Shown one piece after another: positions 44,625-56,536 of a DNA stretch of 64,000 nucleotides. Origin of the DNA: Malus domestica (taxonomy: Eukaryota; Streptophyta; Magnoliopsida; Rosales; Rosaceae); NCBI RefSeq assembly GCF_042453785.1, contig NC_091664.1, positions 4,390,501-4,454,500 of the forward strand, read 5' to 3'. Both the position numbers and the translations under genes were made by a program. Positions within the stretch are counted from its first letter, which is position 1; every line of letters starts with the position of its first letter. The notes below the pieces were generated by a model. The model saw nothing but the letters and a program-made list of their open reading frames with translations. It did not search any database and was not told the origin of the DNA.

Positions 44625-44885
44625 GACGCGTCGGCACCCGTCACACGCAAACTCAGCTTTGCGAAAATCACGGGCAATTTGTCGAAGCACCGATCCCAGA
44701 TATCGAAGAGGCGCCAGTCTTTTCAGCCACGTCAGCACCCATCACACGCAAACTCAGCTTTGCGGAAATCACGGGTAATTTGTCGAAGCGCCGATCCCAG
44801 TTATCGAAGAGGCGCTAGTCTTTTTCAGCCGCGTCAACACCTGTCACATGCACACTTAGCTTGGCGAAAATTACGGACAATTTTT
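44625..44885. repeat. About 100-bp tandem repeat, 2.5 copies
   Basis: Each unit contains CACACGCAAACTCAGCTTTG, TTTGTCGAAGC, CGATCCCAG and TATCGAAGAGGCGC. The third unit is degenerate. A related inverted form appears at 61660-62840. Confidence 0.75.
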
Positions 44886-45689
44886 TGAAGATTTCTGATA
44901 AAGAAGAAAGCACGTGAAGCCATATAGATCAATAACGCATTGGTTGCCGACACGAGTGAAAGAATAGTACATCTACAGGTATTAAGGGACCTCCTATAAC
45001 TGTCCACCTTCACCTTCCATAGCAAGGCGGACATACAGAACCTTTCTTCATCTCCGAGAATGCCTTCCCAACGAAGCATCTCGAGTCACTTAGTGTTCCT
45101 TATTCCTTGGGGTACCTCTGTAAGCCAATAACTTCAAAGCAAAAGTATCTCATATCACCAGGGTAGAAAGCAAGAGTATCTCATATCATGCGTTCTCCCT
45201 GTCGTTTCCTTTGTCCTTGCTCCTACCTACAAAGACAAGGATAAAGAAAACAATATGCCGGAACTTCCACTCAAACTCGGGTAAGGAACCGACTGCTTGG
45301 AACCCTTCCCTGATTGCCTTCCTAGCACTGCTCTCGAGTACTCGTCTCCCACTGATGCTATACTTCCATAGAAGCTGTCACATCTGCCTGGAGAACAGAT
45401 AAGGCAAGTGAAAATGATACCTTGCAGCATGTGGAGACAACATGCTGAAGAAACAAGCAGAGAAGAATGCGGCCTGCACAGTCAACTCAACAGAAGGAGT
45501 CCGAGCTGAAGAACTCGAGAAGCTGCCATATCTGCCTGAAGAAACAAGCAGAGAAGAATGCAGCATGCTCAGTCAACTCGGCAGAAAAAGTCTGAGATGA
45601 AAAACTCGTTTTGACCCTCAAATTCTTGGGTCGACTTACTAGGCGCTGTGGGCTGCACGTGCTGATTCACCACCCTTGAATCAAATCCT

Positions 45690-46330
45690 TAAAGATCAAG
45701 TCACCAACGGGAAGAAGAGCTCATCAACCTTGAAGATCATACCGTTGACCAAACTGCTCAGGTGTGAATTAGAAAGATTGAACAAAGCAACAAGTCGTCA
45801 CCTTCACCTCGTGCCTGCTTGCCATGTGTTCGAGTCAGCCTTCAACAATCAAGCCTCAACGGCCCTTGAAGAAGCTTCCAGCCAAATTCAAAATCAAGCC
45901 TCGACGGCCATTGAGGAAATCACAAGTCCGATTCAAGATTAAGTGTCTACCACCCTTGAATCAAAACCTAGTTCAAGAATAAGTTGTGGAAAATCAACAA
46001 TTGGAGGAATCCAGAAAATCCTCCAACCCAGTTCAAGATCAAAGCTGTGGAAAGTCAACAAGCGCAACAAAATACGTGCCGATTCACCCACTACCAAAGC
46101 CAAAGATCATCTACCACATGAAGCTCCTTGTGGTCCAATTTCAACCTTCAAGATCAAGCCTCGACGGCCCTTGAAGAAATTTCAAACAACAATTCAAGAT
46201 CAAGCCTCAACGGCCCTTGAAGAAATCTCAAGCCCAATTCAAGATCAAGCCTCAACGGCCCTTGAAGAAATCTCCAGCCCAATTCAAGATCAAGCCTCGA
46301 CGGCCCTTGGATCGACATCTACAGTAAGGG
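45690..46330. repeat. AAGATCAAGCC/ACGGCCCTTGAAG motif array
   Basis: At least eight variants of the LTR motif (TTCAAGATCAAGCCTCAACG followed by GCCCTTGAAGAA) in direct repetition. The most regular units are at 46185-46310 with a period of about 46-48 bases. Each unit is a weak palindrome (TTCAAG...CTTGAA). Confidence 0.75.
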
Positions 46331-46396
46331 ACTTCAAAACCCATCTCTTACACGTGACAAGCACATGTATACGACGTGCCTTGAAGTGGGGGCATT

Positions 46397-47241
46397 TGTA
46401 GACATCGAAATTTCGTAAATAAATGTTGACCGATAAATCAAAGTGTCAACCCTCATGTATTACATAAATTTTACACGTAGCGTGTGACTCAACGAAAATT
46501 GAAATGAGTTGGAAAAGTCATCAAATAGGACACGTGTCAACACCTGGCAGAAACGACTTATTTCATCTGGGATATTATATTCAAAATTAGGCATTGGAAA
46601 ATTCTATAAATACAAGCCCATTTCATTCGTTTAAAGGAACCCAATTCATATTACACCTTGAAGCTCTGAAGCTCTGAAACTCCGAAGCTCTCAAGCATCC
46701 AGGTTCTCGAAGAATCAAGAAAGCCTTCTTCGTTCTTCGTTCATCGTTCTTCCAAGATCAAGCCCCGACGGCCCTTAAAGAAAGTGTTCTTCGTTCATCG
46801 TTCTTCCAAGATCAAGCCCCAACGGCCCTTTGGATCAACAACGTCGACAAATCCACACGTCCAACCGTTCTTCAAGATCAAGCCCAAAAGCCCTTGAAGA
46901 TCTGTTCATCACTGTTTCTTCAAGATCAAGCCCAAAAGCCCTTGAAGATCCGTTCATCACCGTTACTCAAGATCAAGCCCCAACGGCTCCTTGAAGATCC
47001 GCTCAAATCCACCTTCAAAGATCAAGCCCACGGCCCTTTGAAGAAACTTCCAACAGTTCATCCAAGATCAAGCCCCAACGGCCCTTGGATCAACGAAACA
47101 CCCACCAATCAACACCTTACGGAGATCGAATCAGAGGATCAAAATTGAGAGAGATTGTAACCCAAAATCATCAAAATACTTAATATTTGTTTGTGCGCGT
47201 TGTTCTTGTCTCTTTCGTTTCAGGAATTTTCCGTGTTCACA
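46397..47241 (+). repeat. 3' LTR of the 9.4-kb element
   Basis: Matches 37847-38691 at the same length with about eight substitutions. Followed directly by the TSD copy ACTTC at 47242-47246. Confidence 0.9.
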
Positions 47242-47246
47242 ACTTC

Positions 47247-49376
47247 ATCTCTCTCCCTTGCTGCAACTCATTTTCCCCGAGCAGCACTCAGCCACGCCAT
47301 CTGCTGAGGACATCATCATCAAAACCTCTGCAGTTTTCTCTCTCCCGTTGTAGAAAGGATGATGAAATCCCAGGAGCATCCGGCGAGCACCGCCCCTTTC
47401 GAGGCTATTTCCGGCCAACCCACGGCCAGTTGGCCTGCGTGTAAGATATCAATCTCTTCGTCTCGCTGAGAACTACAACTTTTCTTTTTGTTTCACTCAA
47501 TTTCGTTGAGTATTGAAGAAGTTATATTCATTTGAATCTTACCCAGTTTCCGGCGACCTCATTGTCTTTCAAGACATTTTCCGGCCAAACCACGGCGAGT
47601 TAGATGTCGTGTGAGGTACCGTTCTCTTCGTCTCTTTAAGGGCTACAACTTTCGTTTTTGTTTCGCTTGATTTCGTTGAGTAGTGATAAAGTTATGGCCG
47701 TTTAAAGTTGGGTGGTTTTCCGGCCGATTTTCCGGCTTTCTCTCCCATTGGGTCCGGCGACCCACCAAACCCAAGCCCTTTGGGCCTTCCCTGCCGAGCC
47801 CAACTCTTTTTATTGTGAGGCCTTTGGGCCCGTGTGTGTGTTTTGGGCTAGGTGTGTGTGTGTGGGTTGTGTGGTGTGTGTGCGTGTGTTGTGCATGTGT
47901 CATGGGTGTGTGTGTGTGTATGCATGCCGTGTGTGTGTGTGTGTAGTTGGGGTGCGTGTGTGTGTTTGGACTTAGGCCCAAACCACATTTCTTCAGCCCA
48001 AACCCTAAAACCCACTTCCCTATTTATTTAAACCCTAAATCCTAATCCGGATTCAAGCCTAAAACCCGTTAGACCTAATTTGACCGTTGACCCCCGGTCA
48101 ACGTTGACTTTAGGGTTGACTTTTTGGGTTTTCGTCTGGGACCCTTCTTAAGGTAATTCAACATTTTGAATCCGTTTCCAATGTCCATTTTCCCAAATTC
48201 AATTTCTATTATATAGTTTTATTTATTGGACTCTTTATGTGCTTAGGGGCAATTATTGTAACGTTTTCGTCTTCGCTAGTGGCGCAGCTTTTGGCAACTA
48301 AGTACTGTGAGTGGACCCCTTCTAAAATTACATGATTTTATAGTTTAATTGCATAAATGATTAGCATGCCTACGAATTTATGATTCGATTTATGTTAAGT
48401 ATGTTTATTGAATTTATTGAATTCGTCTCGTGTTTTTGGTGAGGAATTAAATGTTAGCCTATTTTGAGCTATATTTTAATATATCGTATTTTCTATAAAA
48501 ACCATGATCTGGTAGACTATCTGATGGATGACGATAGGATGCTAGAACATGTTTTAGAAACCCCTTTTTATAGTATAGACGATGGATGACTTTATACTAT
48601 GAAGTGGTTATTTATGAGAGGTGTAACTATTTGTGCATACCTAGAGGACACTATACCGCCCGGGGCGAGGATCTGGTGTTGGCATTTAGGCCGGGAGAAA
48701 TAATCCCTAGCTACGGGCTGAGGGACATGGAGCATGTATTGGGCCGGGAGTTGGTAATCTCTGGCTACGAGCGCAGAAACCACGGAGCAGGCATTGGGCC
48801 GGGAGTTATATTTATTCGATGATCTTTCTAGCAGCACACCGCGTTTACGAGACGATATATTATACGTTTACTGTTTTGATTTCCGCAATGTTGTTCCGCG
48901 ATATGACTTTTGAGATATTTTTGGCATGCTAGGATTTTGATTAAATCCACCACTTATTATGCTAGTAGTTTTCATTATATAAATTATAGGGGTTAGTATC
49001 TTGATAACTGTTTTATTATTATTATTATATATATGAACTTGGTCCACTCACCTTTGTTTTACGCCCCCATTCAGGACTTAGAATCAAGGCACCTAATCTC
49101 GGCGTCAAGGCACTTCCGCAGCAGCATCTCGTCCTTTCGGGGTAGGACCCACTCCTTTGTTCATTCAATCTTATCTTAATTCTTGTTAGTGACTAGGTTT
49201 AGTTGTATGTTCTGAACACGTTCCTAATTTATTAATTCATCGTATTTTAAATTCATAACCCTTATTTATTTCTTATTCTTAGCTTTTGTATCAATTAATG
49301 GCTTTCGTCACCCTCGGGTGTCAGCCAGCACGTGTCTATCCTGGTATTCAAGGAATATCAGGGTCGGGGCATGTCA
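47247..49376. repeat. LTR-like repeat, copy 1 (interrupted by the 9.4-kb element)
   Basis: Continues the pyrimidine-rich sequence left of 37846. Contains a GT-rich microsatellite at 47825-47972 and ends GTCGGGGCATGTCA. 48140-49376 aligns with 49845-51036 in order (CCCAAATTCAATT, TTATGTGCTTAGGGGCAATT, GAGTGGACCCCTTCTAAAA, ATGGATGACTTTATACTATG, TTGGTCCACT, CACCCTCGGGTGTC). No protein-coding signature, as expected for LTR DNA. Confidence 0.55.
47825..47972. repeat. (GT)n-rich microsatellite
   Basis: Interrupted GTGTGTG runs. The long frames read across it on both strands are artefacts. Confidence 0.85.
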
Positions 49377-50645
49377 CTCATTCGGCCCGTTGAAAACTAA
49401 ACCCAATCATTTAAAGCCTAACCCAAAACCCTTTTGGAAATTTAGGCCTTTGGGCCTAGGACCTTTCGGCCCAAACTCTCCAACCCAACCCAAACCTTTT
49501 ATTTTTATTTTGTTTAAAACCCCAAAGGAATAGGGTCGGGCCTTCAAGCCCAGCCCATTTGAGAACCCAAGTGAGACGAGCCTTTAGGCCATTGAACCAG
49601 CCCAAGATCCACGGGCTTTTAAGGCCAAACCTAATATAACCCAGCCCTAAAACCCATTTTAAATTAGAAATCCTTAACCCATTAACCCATTATCCTAAGC
49701 CTAACCTACCTAAACCTAAACCTAACCCAAGTCCAAACCCTAAGCCCTAAACCCAGTTGGAACCTTCCAAGGATATTCTTGGAATCTTTCGAGGAATATT
49801 CTCTGGAATATTCTCGTGTTGACCTTTTTCGGAAATTTAACCGGAACCCTTATTAGGGTAATTCGACATCCTGAATCCATTTTCGAAGTCTATTTTCCCA
49901 AATTCAATTGTTATAATAGAGTTTTATTAATTGGACATTTTATGTGCTTAGGGGCAATTATTTGTGACGATTCCTTGTTCGCTAGTTTATGTGGCTCTTC
50001 AGCGACGAAGTATTTGTGAGTGGACCCCTTCTAAAAATGCATGTTTTAATAGTAGAAATGCATACAAGAAAAGCATGATTTAATGATTATGTTTTATGAA
50101 ATGTTTTATGAGATAACATGCTTATTGAGGCTAGTTTGAATTATTATTATTCTTTCTATAACCTGTGTTCTTTATAGAATATCTGATGGATGACGATATA
50201 ATATTTAGAACATATTTCGAACACCTCTTTATAGTATAGATCATGGATGACTTTATACTATGAAGTTGCTTTTTAAATATATGTATGTTCAATGATTTTG
50301 TACTTACATAGTAGTCCCTATTCCGCTACGGGACGAGGGATAGATTCCATCCCGGGTGATGGTTACAGTGTTGGCATAGGGCCTGAAGGGTTTTTCCTCT
50401 GGCAATTAGCACAGGGACGGGGAGCTAGCACGAGGGCTGGGGGTGATTTTCCTCTAGAAATTGGCATAGAGACAAGGAGCTGGCATGGGGCCTAGAGGGA
50501 TATTAGACATTCACTAGTGATTACGATATACATGAGTTATGATTTGAGACATTGCACGGCATGTTAGGTTACGGAAAACCTATTTTATTTATCATGCTAT
50601 ATGTGTTTTCATAAAACATGAGGGTTATTATGTTGATAACTGTTT

Positions 50646-50695
<50 letters not shown>

Positions 50696-51036
50696 ACTTG
50701 GTCCACTTATGTTTGTTTTGCGCTCCCTTCAAGACTTAGAATCGAGGCATACAATCCCAGCATCAAGACACTTTCACAACGGCACCTTCGAGTCCTCCCG
50801 GTGTAGGACACATTCTTTTATTCCTTTAATTTTATATTATTTCTTTTAGTGTTCTAGTTAGTCGTATGCTCTGAACACATTTCTTTTGTGCACATTAATT
50901 ATATTTAAATTTCTTTAATCTTATTCATATTTTAGTCCTCATGCATTCAATAAATGGCTTTTGTCACCTTCGGGTGTCGGCCAACACATGTATATCCTGG
51001 TATTCGGGGAATATCGGGATCGGGGCGTGTCGTACA
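49377..51036. repeat. LTR-like repeat, copy 2
   Basis: 49377-49800 is rich in CCTAAACC/CCCAAACC words. 49845-51036 is a diverged direct repeat of 48140-49376 and ends ATCGGGGCGTGTC. An (AT)n microsatellite lies at 50648-50693. Confidence 0.5.
50648..50693. repeat. (AT)n microsatellite
   Basis: Uninterrupted TA dinucleotides of about 45 bases. Confidence 0.95.
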
Positions 51037-51582
51037 TAATTACCATTTTACCCTTCTTATGTAAATATTGTGTATCAAAAGTGAGGGCAAAATTGAAAAA
51101 AATGGTAAAAAGTTGACAATAAGGGTTCTCTTAATAGAATAGATATATATAATATAATATATGTATATATATATATATATCTATATATGTGTGTATATAT
51201 ATTTATAATATATGTGTGCTTATGGTGATTATTGATTAATAATTTTTTTTTAATATAATATATGTGTACGCTCAGTGTATATATTAAAAATTTTAGGTCC
51301 TATGAGGCTTTGCCTCACTCCTAGGTTGGGCTATCCCTCGGACGCCTTGACACGCCTCACGCTTTTAATACATTGATAAATAGACAAAATAAAATCACTT
51401 TTGAATCTTTTATTAACTTCAAATCTACACCTAAAGAAGTGAAAAAACACGGGCTAGACTGAGAGAGCTCAACAACATGTCTCGTACTTGAAAGAAACTA
51501 GACTTTATAAAAAATTTAAGAAAAATTAATAAAGTAGTCCAACTTTTGGCCATCCATTATTAGTAATGTGTTGTCCAATTAC
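51037..51582. other. AT-rich spacer, no gene
   Basis: Contains (TA)n-rich sequence at 51130-51230. No coding evidence. Confidence 0.4.
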
Positions 51583-51745
51583 AGTTAGCGTGGTCGTATT
51601 GAAGAAGACTAATAATATTCAAAAATTCCAAGCGTCAACTCCACGCTTGACGGGAAGACTAGAAACTGGCACCATCAGTTCTTGATTGAGTAGAAAATCC
51701 CTTCAGAAATTCCAAGCGTAAAGAAAGGATTAGAATCGCTCATTG
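51583..51745 (+). promoter_or_regulatory. Orphan copy of the RLK promoter segment
   Basis: Matches 19095-19275 and 52930-53108: GTTAGCGTGGTCGTATTGAA, CCAAGCGTCAACTCCACGCT, TCAGAAATTCCAAGCGTAAA, GAAAGGATTAGAATC. No RLK coding sequence follows. It appears to be a relic of another unit. Confidence 0.7.
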
Positions 51746-51873
51746 ACGCAAATATATTCATTTTTATTACTTCACTTGATTAAACTGAAATATTATGTTT
51801 AATTTTATCAAACAAAAACTTTTAAGATTATCCATATATACACTATACAATTTACAATTTACAATCAAAATTT

Positions 51874-52056
51874 ATCCCCTCCTGAGCATGGGGACCAGAG
51901 CCTGCTGAGCAGCTCATCTGAGCCTTTGAAATTTGATCAAACGGCTGTAATTATTATAACTTTTAGAGGAACCTCCTGTTTGTAGCCGTTGAATCAAATT
52001 TCAAGAGTCCAGATGAGCCGCTCAGTAGGCTCCGGTCCCCATGCTCAGGAGGGGAT
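51874..52056. mobile_element. Foldback MITE with about 72-bp inverted arms
   Basis: The left arm starts ATCCCCTCCTGAGCATGGGG and the right arm ends with its complement. Pairing covers about 72 bases on each side (51874-51946 and 51985-52056) with a few mismatches, around a loop of about 38 bases. No clear TSD. Confidence 0.65.
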
Positions 52057-52600
52057 CCGGTTCCCACCTCATGTACTTTCCTATACTACCCTCACACCCC
52101 AAACTTTCTACATACACCCCACATTTTTTCACATACATTCAACATTCTCTTATTGTTCATTCTCACCACACCCCCAAATTTCAAGACTCTCGCTAAACAT
52201 GTAAATGCTAATTATGAGGTCGACTACATGACATTCGATTGTTGGTTTATTTTACTGGTAGAGCACAAATTCAGAATTTGTATCCTTCTCTGTTACTCCT
52301 TTAGAGTCAATCTCACAAAATTTTGACCCAAAAAAGAATGATAGGACATGGGTGAATTTTTTTTTTTTTTGTTTTTGTTTCAAAATTATAGTGGGTTCAA
52401 TTCTTTTTACTGTACAAAACTTAAAAGAAAGTAGTGCCGACTGCCAAGCTCACCACTTAGAGAAAAAATTGTTTATATTATAATGGATTTATTCTTTTTT
52501 TTTTTTTTTTTTTGAGAAATGGAAAATTTGTTTTGGAGTAGTTATAGATTTTGACAACAAAAAAATGTTGTAGTTCTTACAAAATCCATAATGAAGTACG
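52057..52600. other. AT-rich spacer with T-runs
   Basis: No gene or known repeat recognised. Long T tracts at 52350-52370 and 52496-52514. Confidence 0.4.
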
Positions 52601-53197
52601 TCTGGTTACGAATTCGTAACATTTTTTTTATTTTTAGGGTTTAGGTTTCTATCAATTTGGGGGCTTTTGCCAATTAGGGGTTTTAGGGTTTGGGTTTATG
52701 ACAACCAATTCAGAGTTAGGGTTCATATTAGTAAATAATTTGTGTATTCAATTTCTTTTAAATTTTTTAGGGCTAAATGATCATTCATGTTAAGATACAT
52801 GAGTGATTTAATATATATTTATTCAACAATACATGGAGTACTAATAAAAAAACCCTTTACCATTACCATCGTCAATCTTCAAATACAATTCTGTGGTCCA
52901 ATTACAGTTCCATGTTTACTATTCTACAAATCAGGACATGTAGTTAGCCGTGATCATATTGAAGACTAACAATGTTCAAAAATTCCAAACGTCAACTCCA
53001 CGATTGACGGGACGACTAGACCGGGCCAGTCAACAATGGCACCATACAGCTCTTGATTGAGTTGAAAATCCTTTCAGAAATTCCAAGCGTAAAGAAAGGT
53101 TAGAAACTCTGCACCTCCAAAGTTGTTACTAGCTCCCATATTTATTTGTGACGCATACAAACTGGCGAAAAAACATATCATACTGCAACTCAAAACC
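52601..53197 (+). promoter_or_regulatory. Upstream region of unit C LRR-RLK
   Basis: Conserved with 18885-19363 in its proximal part. Its distal part (52602-52735) matches 12965-13080. The W-box core (AGTCAA) is retained at 53028-53033. The AAGCGT hairpin seen in unit B is damaged here (AAACGTcaactccACGATT). Confidence 0.5.
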
Positions 53198-56100
53198 ATG
53201 ACATTTCTTTATATGCTCCTCCTGCTGTCCGCATTCCCATTGATCAAAACGACATCTATATCTTCAAGAAAACAAGCAGAATCGCTCGTCAAATGGAAGG
53301 ACGGCCTTTTTAATTCATCATCATCATCATTATCGCCACCTTCGCTTCTCAATTCATGGTCCCTCACCAACCTCAACAGCCTCTGCAACTGGACTGCCAT
53401 TTCCTGCTCCAAAACCAGAACAGTCTCCAAAATAGACCTCTCCAATATGCAAATTATCGGATCACTGTTCCTTTTCGACTTTCCCTTATTTCCAAGTCTC
53501 ACCCACTTCAATCTAAATGGCAACAATTTCGAAGGGCGTATACCGCATGCCATTGGAAATCTCTCCGGGCTCACATCTTTGGACTTGGGCAACAACTTTT
53601 TTAATCATCAAATTCCATCGGAGATTGACCAGGTAACAGAGCTTCAGTATCTAAATCTCCGCAACAACAGTCTCTCTGGTACCATCCCTTATCAACTGAG
53701 CAATCTCCAAAAGGTATGGTACATGGACCTTGGATTAAACTATTTTTTCTCTGCTGATCAAGATTGGTCAGAATTTGCAGGCATGCCTTCATTGACCTAC
53801 CTTGATATGTCTACGCAAGTTGATAATCTATATCATTCTGAATTCCCAGAATTTATATCTCAATGCCGGAACTTGACGTTCCTTGACTTGTCTCAAAATA
53901 ATTTGATTGGCAAAATTCCACCTTCGATAGGCCAACTCAGAAAGCTCCAGTACCTTGATCTTTCATACAACTCCTTAGACTCTTCTATCCCTTCTGAGCT
54001 TGGTCTTTGTACAAACCTCACCCACTTGTCCCTGGCTTCCAATCAACTCAACGGGGAACTGCCTCTTTCCTTGTTCAATCTGAACAACCTCGTCGAATTG
54101 GGTTTAGCTGATAACCGAATCTCTGGCACGATTCCGGACGATATAGGTTTGATCTCTGGTCTTCAACGTATTGACCTGAGTATAAATCTTCTGGAAGGTA
54201 AAATTCCATCCTCTGTAGGCCAACTCAGGGAGCTCCGGTACCTTGATCTTTCATTCAACTCCTTAAACTCATCAATCCCTTCTGAACTTGTTCTTTGTAC
54301 AAACCTCACCTACTTGCACTTGTCTTCCAATAAACTCAATGGGGAACTGCCTCTTTCCTTGTCCAATCTGAACAACCTCGTCCAATTGGCTGTAGATAAT
54401 AACCGATTCTATGGCACGATTCCACCTTCGATAGGCCAACTCAGGGATCTCCAGTACCTTAATCTTTCATACAACTCCTTAAACTCTTCCATCCCTTCTG
54501 AGCTTGGTCTTTGTACAAACCTCACCTACTTGTACTTGTCTTCCAATAAACTCAATGGGGAACTGCCTCTTTCCTTGTCCAATCTGAACAACCTCGTCGA
54601 ATTGAGTTTAGCTAATAACCGATTCTCTGGCACGATTCCGGACAATATAGGTTTGATTTCTGGTCTTCAACATATTGACCTGAGTATAAATCTTCTGGAA
54701 GGGGAAATTCCACTCTCTATAGGCCAACTCAGGGAGCTCCAGTACCTTGGTCTTTCATACAACTCCTTAAACTCTTCTATCCCTTTTGAGCTTGGTCTTT
54801 GTACAAACCTCACCCACTTGTCCCTGGCTTCCAATAAACTAAACGGGGAACTGCCTCTGTCCTTGTCCAATCTGAACAACCTCGTCGAATTGGGTTTAGA
54901 TAATAATCTATTTACTGGTCAAATCCTTCCTTCTCTGGTCTCCAATTGGACTAAAATGGTCTCTTTGCAACTTCAGTCCAATGAACTCAGTGGGGAGATT
55001 CCTCAGAATCTAGGCAAATTATCTCAGCTTGAGCTGCTCGATTTGTCGTACAACAACTTGAAAGGAGTGATCCCACGGATTCTAGGATTAAGATTAAAGG
55101 TTCTCAATATCTCACACAACCATCTTTCAGGTCAAATCCCATCATTTGTCGACATGTTGCTTCTTCGTGACATCAATTTTTCTTATAACAACTTGACTGG
55201 CCCAATCCCAGAAGTTTTCGTATGGGAACCCGAAAATGCTTTTGTTGGAAACTCTGGCTTGTGTGGCTATGTAGAGTGTGTAGACACTGTACCCCCTCGG
55301 CACAACATACCCCCTCGGCACAACAGAAATTTCAAAAAGAATAACAAAAGAGTTCTAATTGGTATCCTTGTGCCTGTTTGTGGTTTATTAATGGTTACAA
55401 CTGTCATTGGTCTTATATTCCGTAAAAAATCCAGTCTCGTTTTGAACAAAGTCAACACTTCTGAAAACTTTGAGAGTTTGGAGTCAATGATATTGCAAGA
55501 GGAAGTAAAGTTTACGTTTGCGGAAGTTGTGAAGGCTGTAGATGACTTTCATGAGAAGTACTGCATTGGGACAGGAGGGTTTGGAAGGGTTTACAAGGCA
55601 GAGCTGCAATCAGGCCAAGTAGTTGCAGTTAAAAGGCTTAACATGTCAGACTCTAATGATATTCCAGCAATCAATCTCCATAGCTTTCAGAATGAAATCC
55701 GAACTTTGACAAGCATCCGGCACCGGAACATCATAAGGCTCTATGGCTTCTGTTCAAGGAGGGGTTGCATATTCCTGCTTTATGAATACTTAGAGAGAGG
55801 AAGCCTGGGAAAAGCTTTGTATGGAGTTGAAGGTGTTAATGAACTTGTCTGGGCTACTAGAGTCAAAATTGTGCAAGGACTTGCTCATGCACTTTCTTAC
55901 TTGCACCATGATTGCTCTCCACCAATTGTGCACCGTGACATAACCGTCAACAATGTATTGCTTGAGTCTGATTTCGAGGTTCGTCTCTCAGATTTCGGAA
56001 TAGCCAGGTTATTGAGTACTGATTCATCCAACTGGACAAGTATTGCTGGTTCATTTGGCTACATAGCACCAGGTAATGTGAACTTAATTTGTACATTTAT

Positions 56101-56536
56101 GATTCATCTTTTTGCTTATTGGGATATGTTTTAAGGTAGCCAGTTTTGTTTTTATCAATGTGCAGAGCTTGCATACACTATGCGAGTCACGGATAAATGT
56201 GATGTATATAGCTTTGGAGTGGTGGCGCTCGAAGTCATGATGGGAAGGCACCCAGGGGATATGCTAGAGTCCCAGCTACAAGAATCATCAAAATCAAGGA
56301 GGGACAATGTAGAATTGCTGCTGAAAGATTTGTTAGACCAAAGGTTAGAGCCGCCAACCAATGAATCTGCAAAGGCAATGGTGCTAGTAGTGACAATGGC
56401 CTTGGCCTGTATACGAACGCGTCCTGCGTCCAGACCCACGATGTTATTTGTGGCACAAAAACTGTCAGCTCAAACCCTGCCTTGCCTTCCCGAACCATTT
56501 GGTATGTTGACAATCAACAAGCTAATGGCACTATAA
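53198..56536 (+). CDS. LRR receptor-like kinase (MIK2/At1g35710-like), unit C
   Basis: Membrane receptor kinase of 1081 aa. Exons are 53198-56072 and 56166-56536, with the intron at the same place as in unit B (inside APE, GT...AG). The ATG opens the same signal peptide as unit B; the in-frame extension upstream is 5' UTR-like. It has 25 LRRs. Repeats 7-20 are built from a recurring block ([29 protein letters not shown], and in two places [20 protein letters not shown]), evidence of internal duplication. The C-terminal Cys cap is followed by a short repeat [11 protein letters not shown] just before the transmembrane helix (about 716-738). The kinase has an intact P-loop, Lys, HRD, DFG and APE. 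This length is normal for the family, so unit B is more likely shortened, or C expanded. Confidence 0.9.

Larger units (their letters stand above)
37847..47241 (+). mobile_element. 9.4-kb Ty3-type element, gag only, with captured gene fragments
   Basis: Flanked by a perfect TSD ACTTC at 37842-37846 and 47242-47246. The LTRs are 37847-38691 and 46397-47241 (845 bases each, TGTAGACATC...GTGTTCACA), with about eight differences by eye (about 1%). A PBS-like TTGGCACGCCCAGTGGGAC lies at 38694-38712 and a polypurine tract (AAGTGGGGGCATT) just before 46397. Between them are an open gag, tandem repeats, a mosaic of host-gene fragments, a hairpin array and an antisense open frame. I find no protease, RT, RNase H or integrase motif in any frame, so it must use enzymes from a partner element. 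This layout fits the non-autonomous class known as TR-GAG/LARD. Confidence 0.85.

Noticed and set aside
47643..47981. Long frames rich in Thr/His or Cys/Val on both strands
   Set aside because: Produced by translating an interrupted (GT)n repeat.
52240..52300. tRNA-like stretch (TGGTAGAGCAC...CAGAATTTG)
   Set aside because: I could not form a full cloverleaf or find a proper T-loop (GTTCGA).
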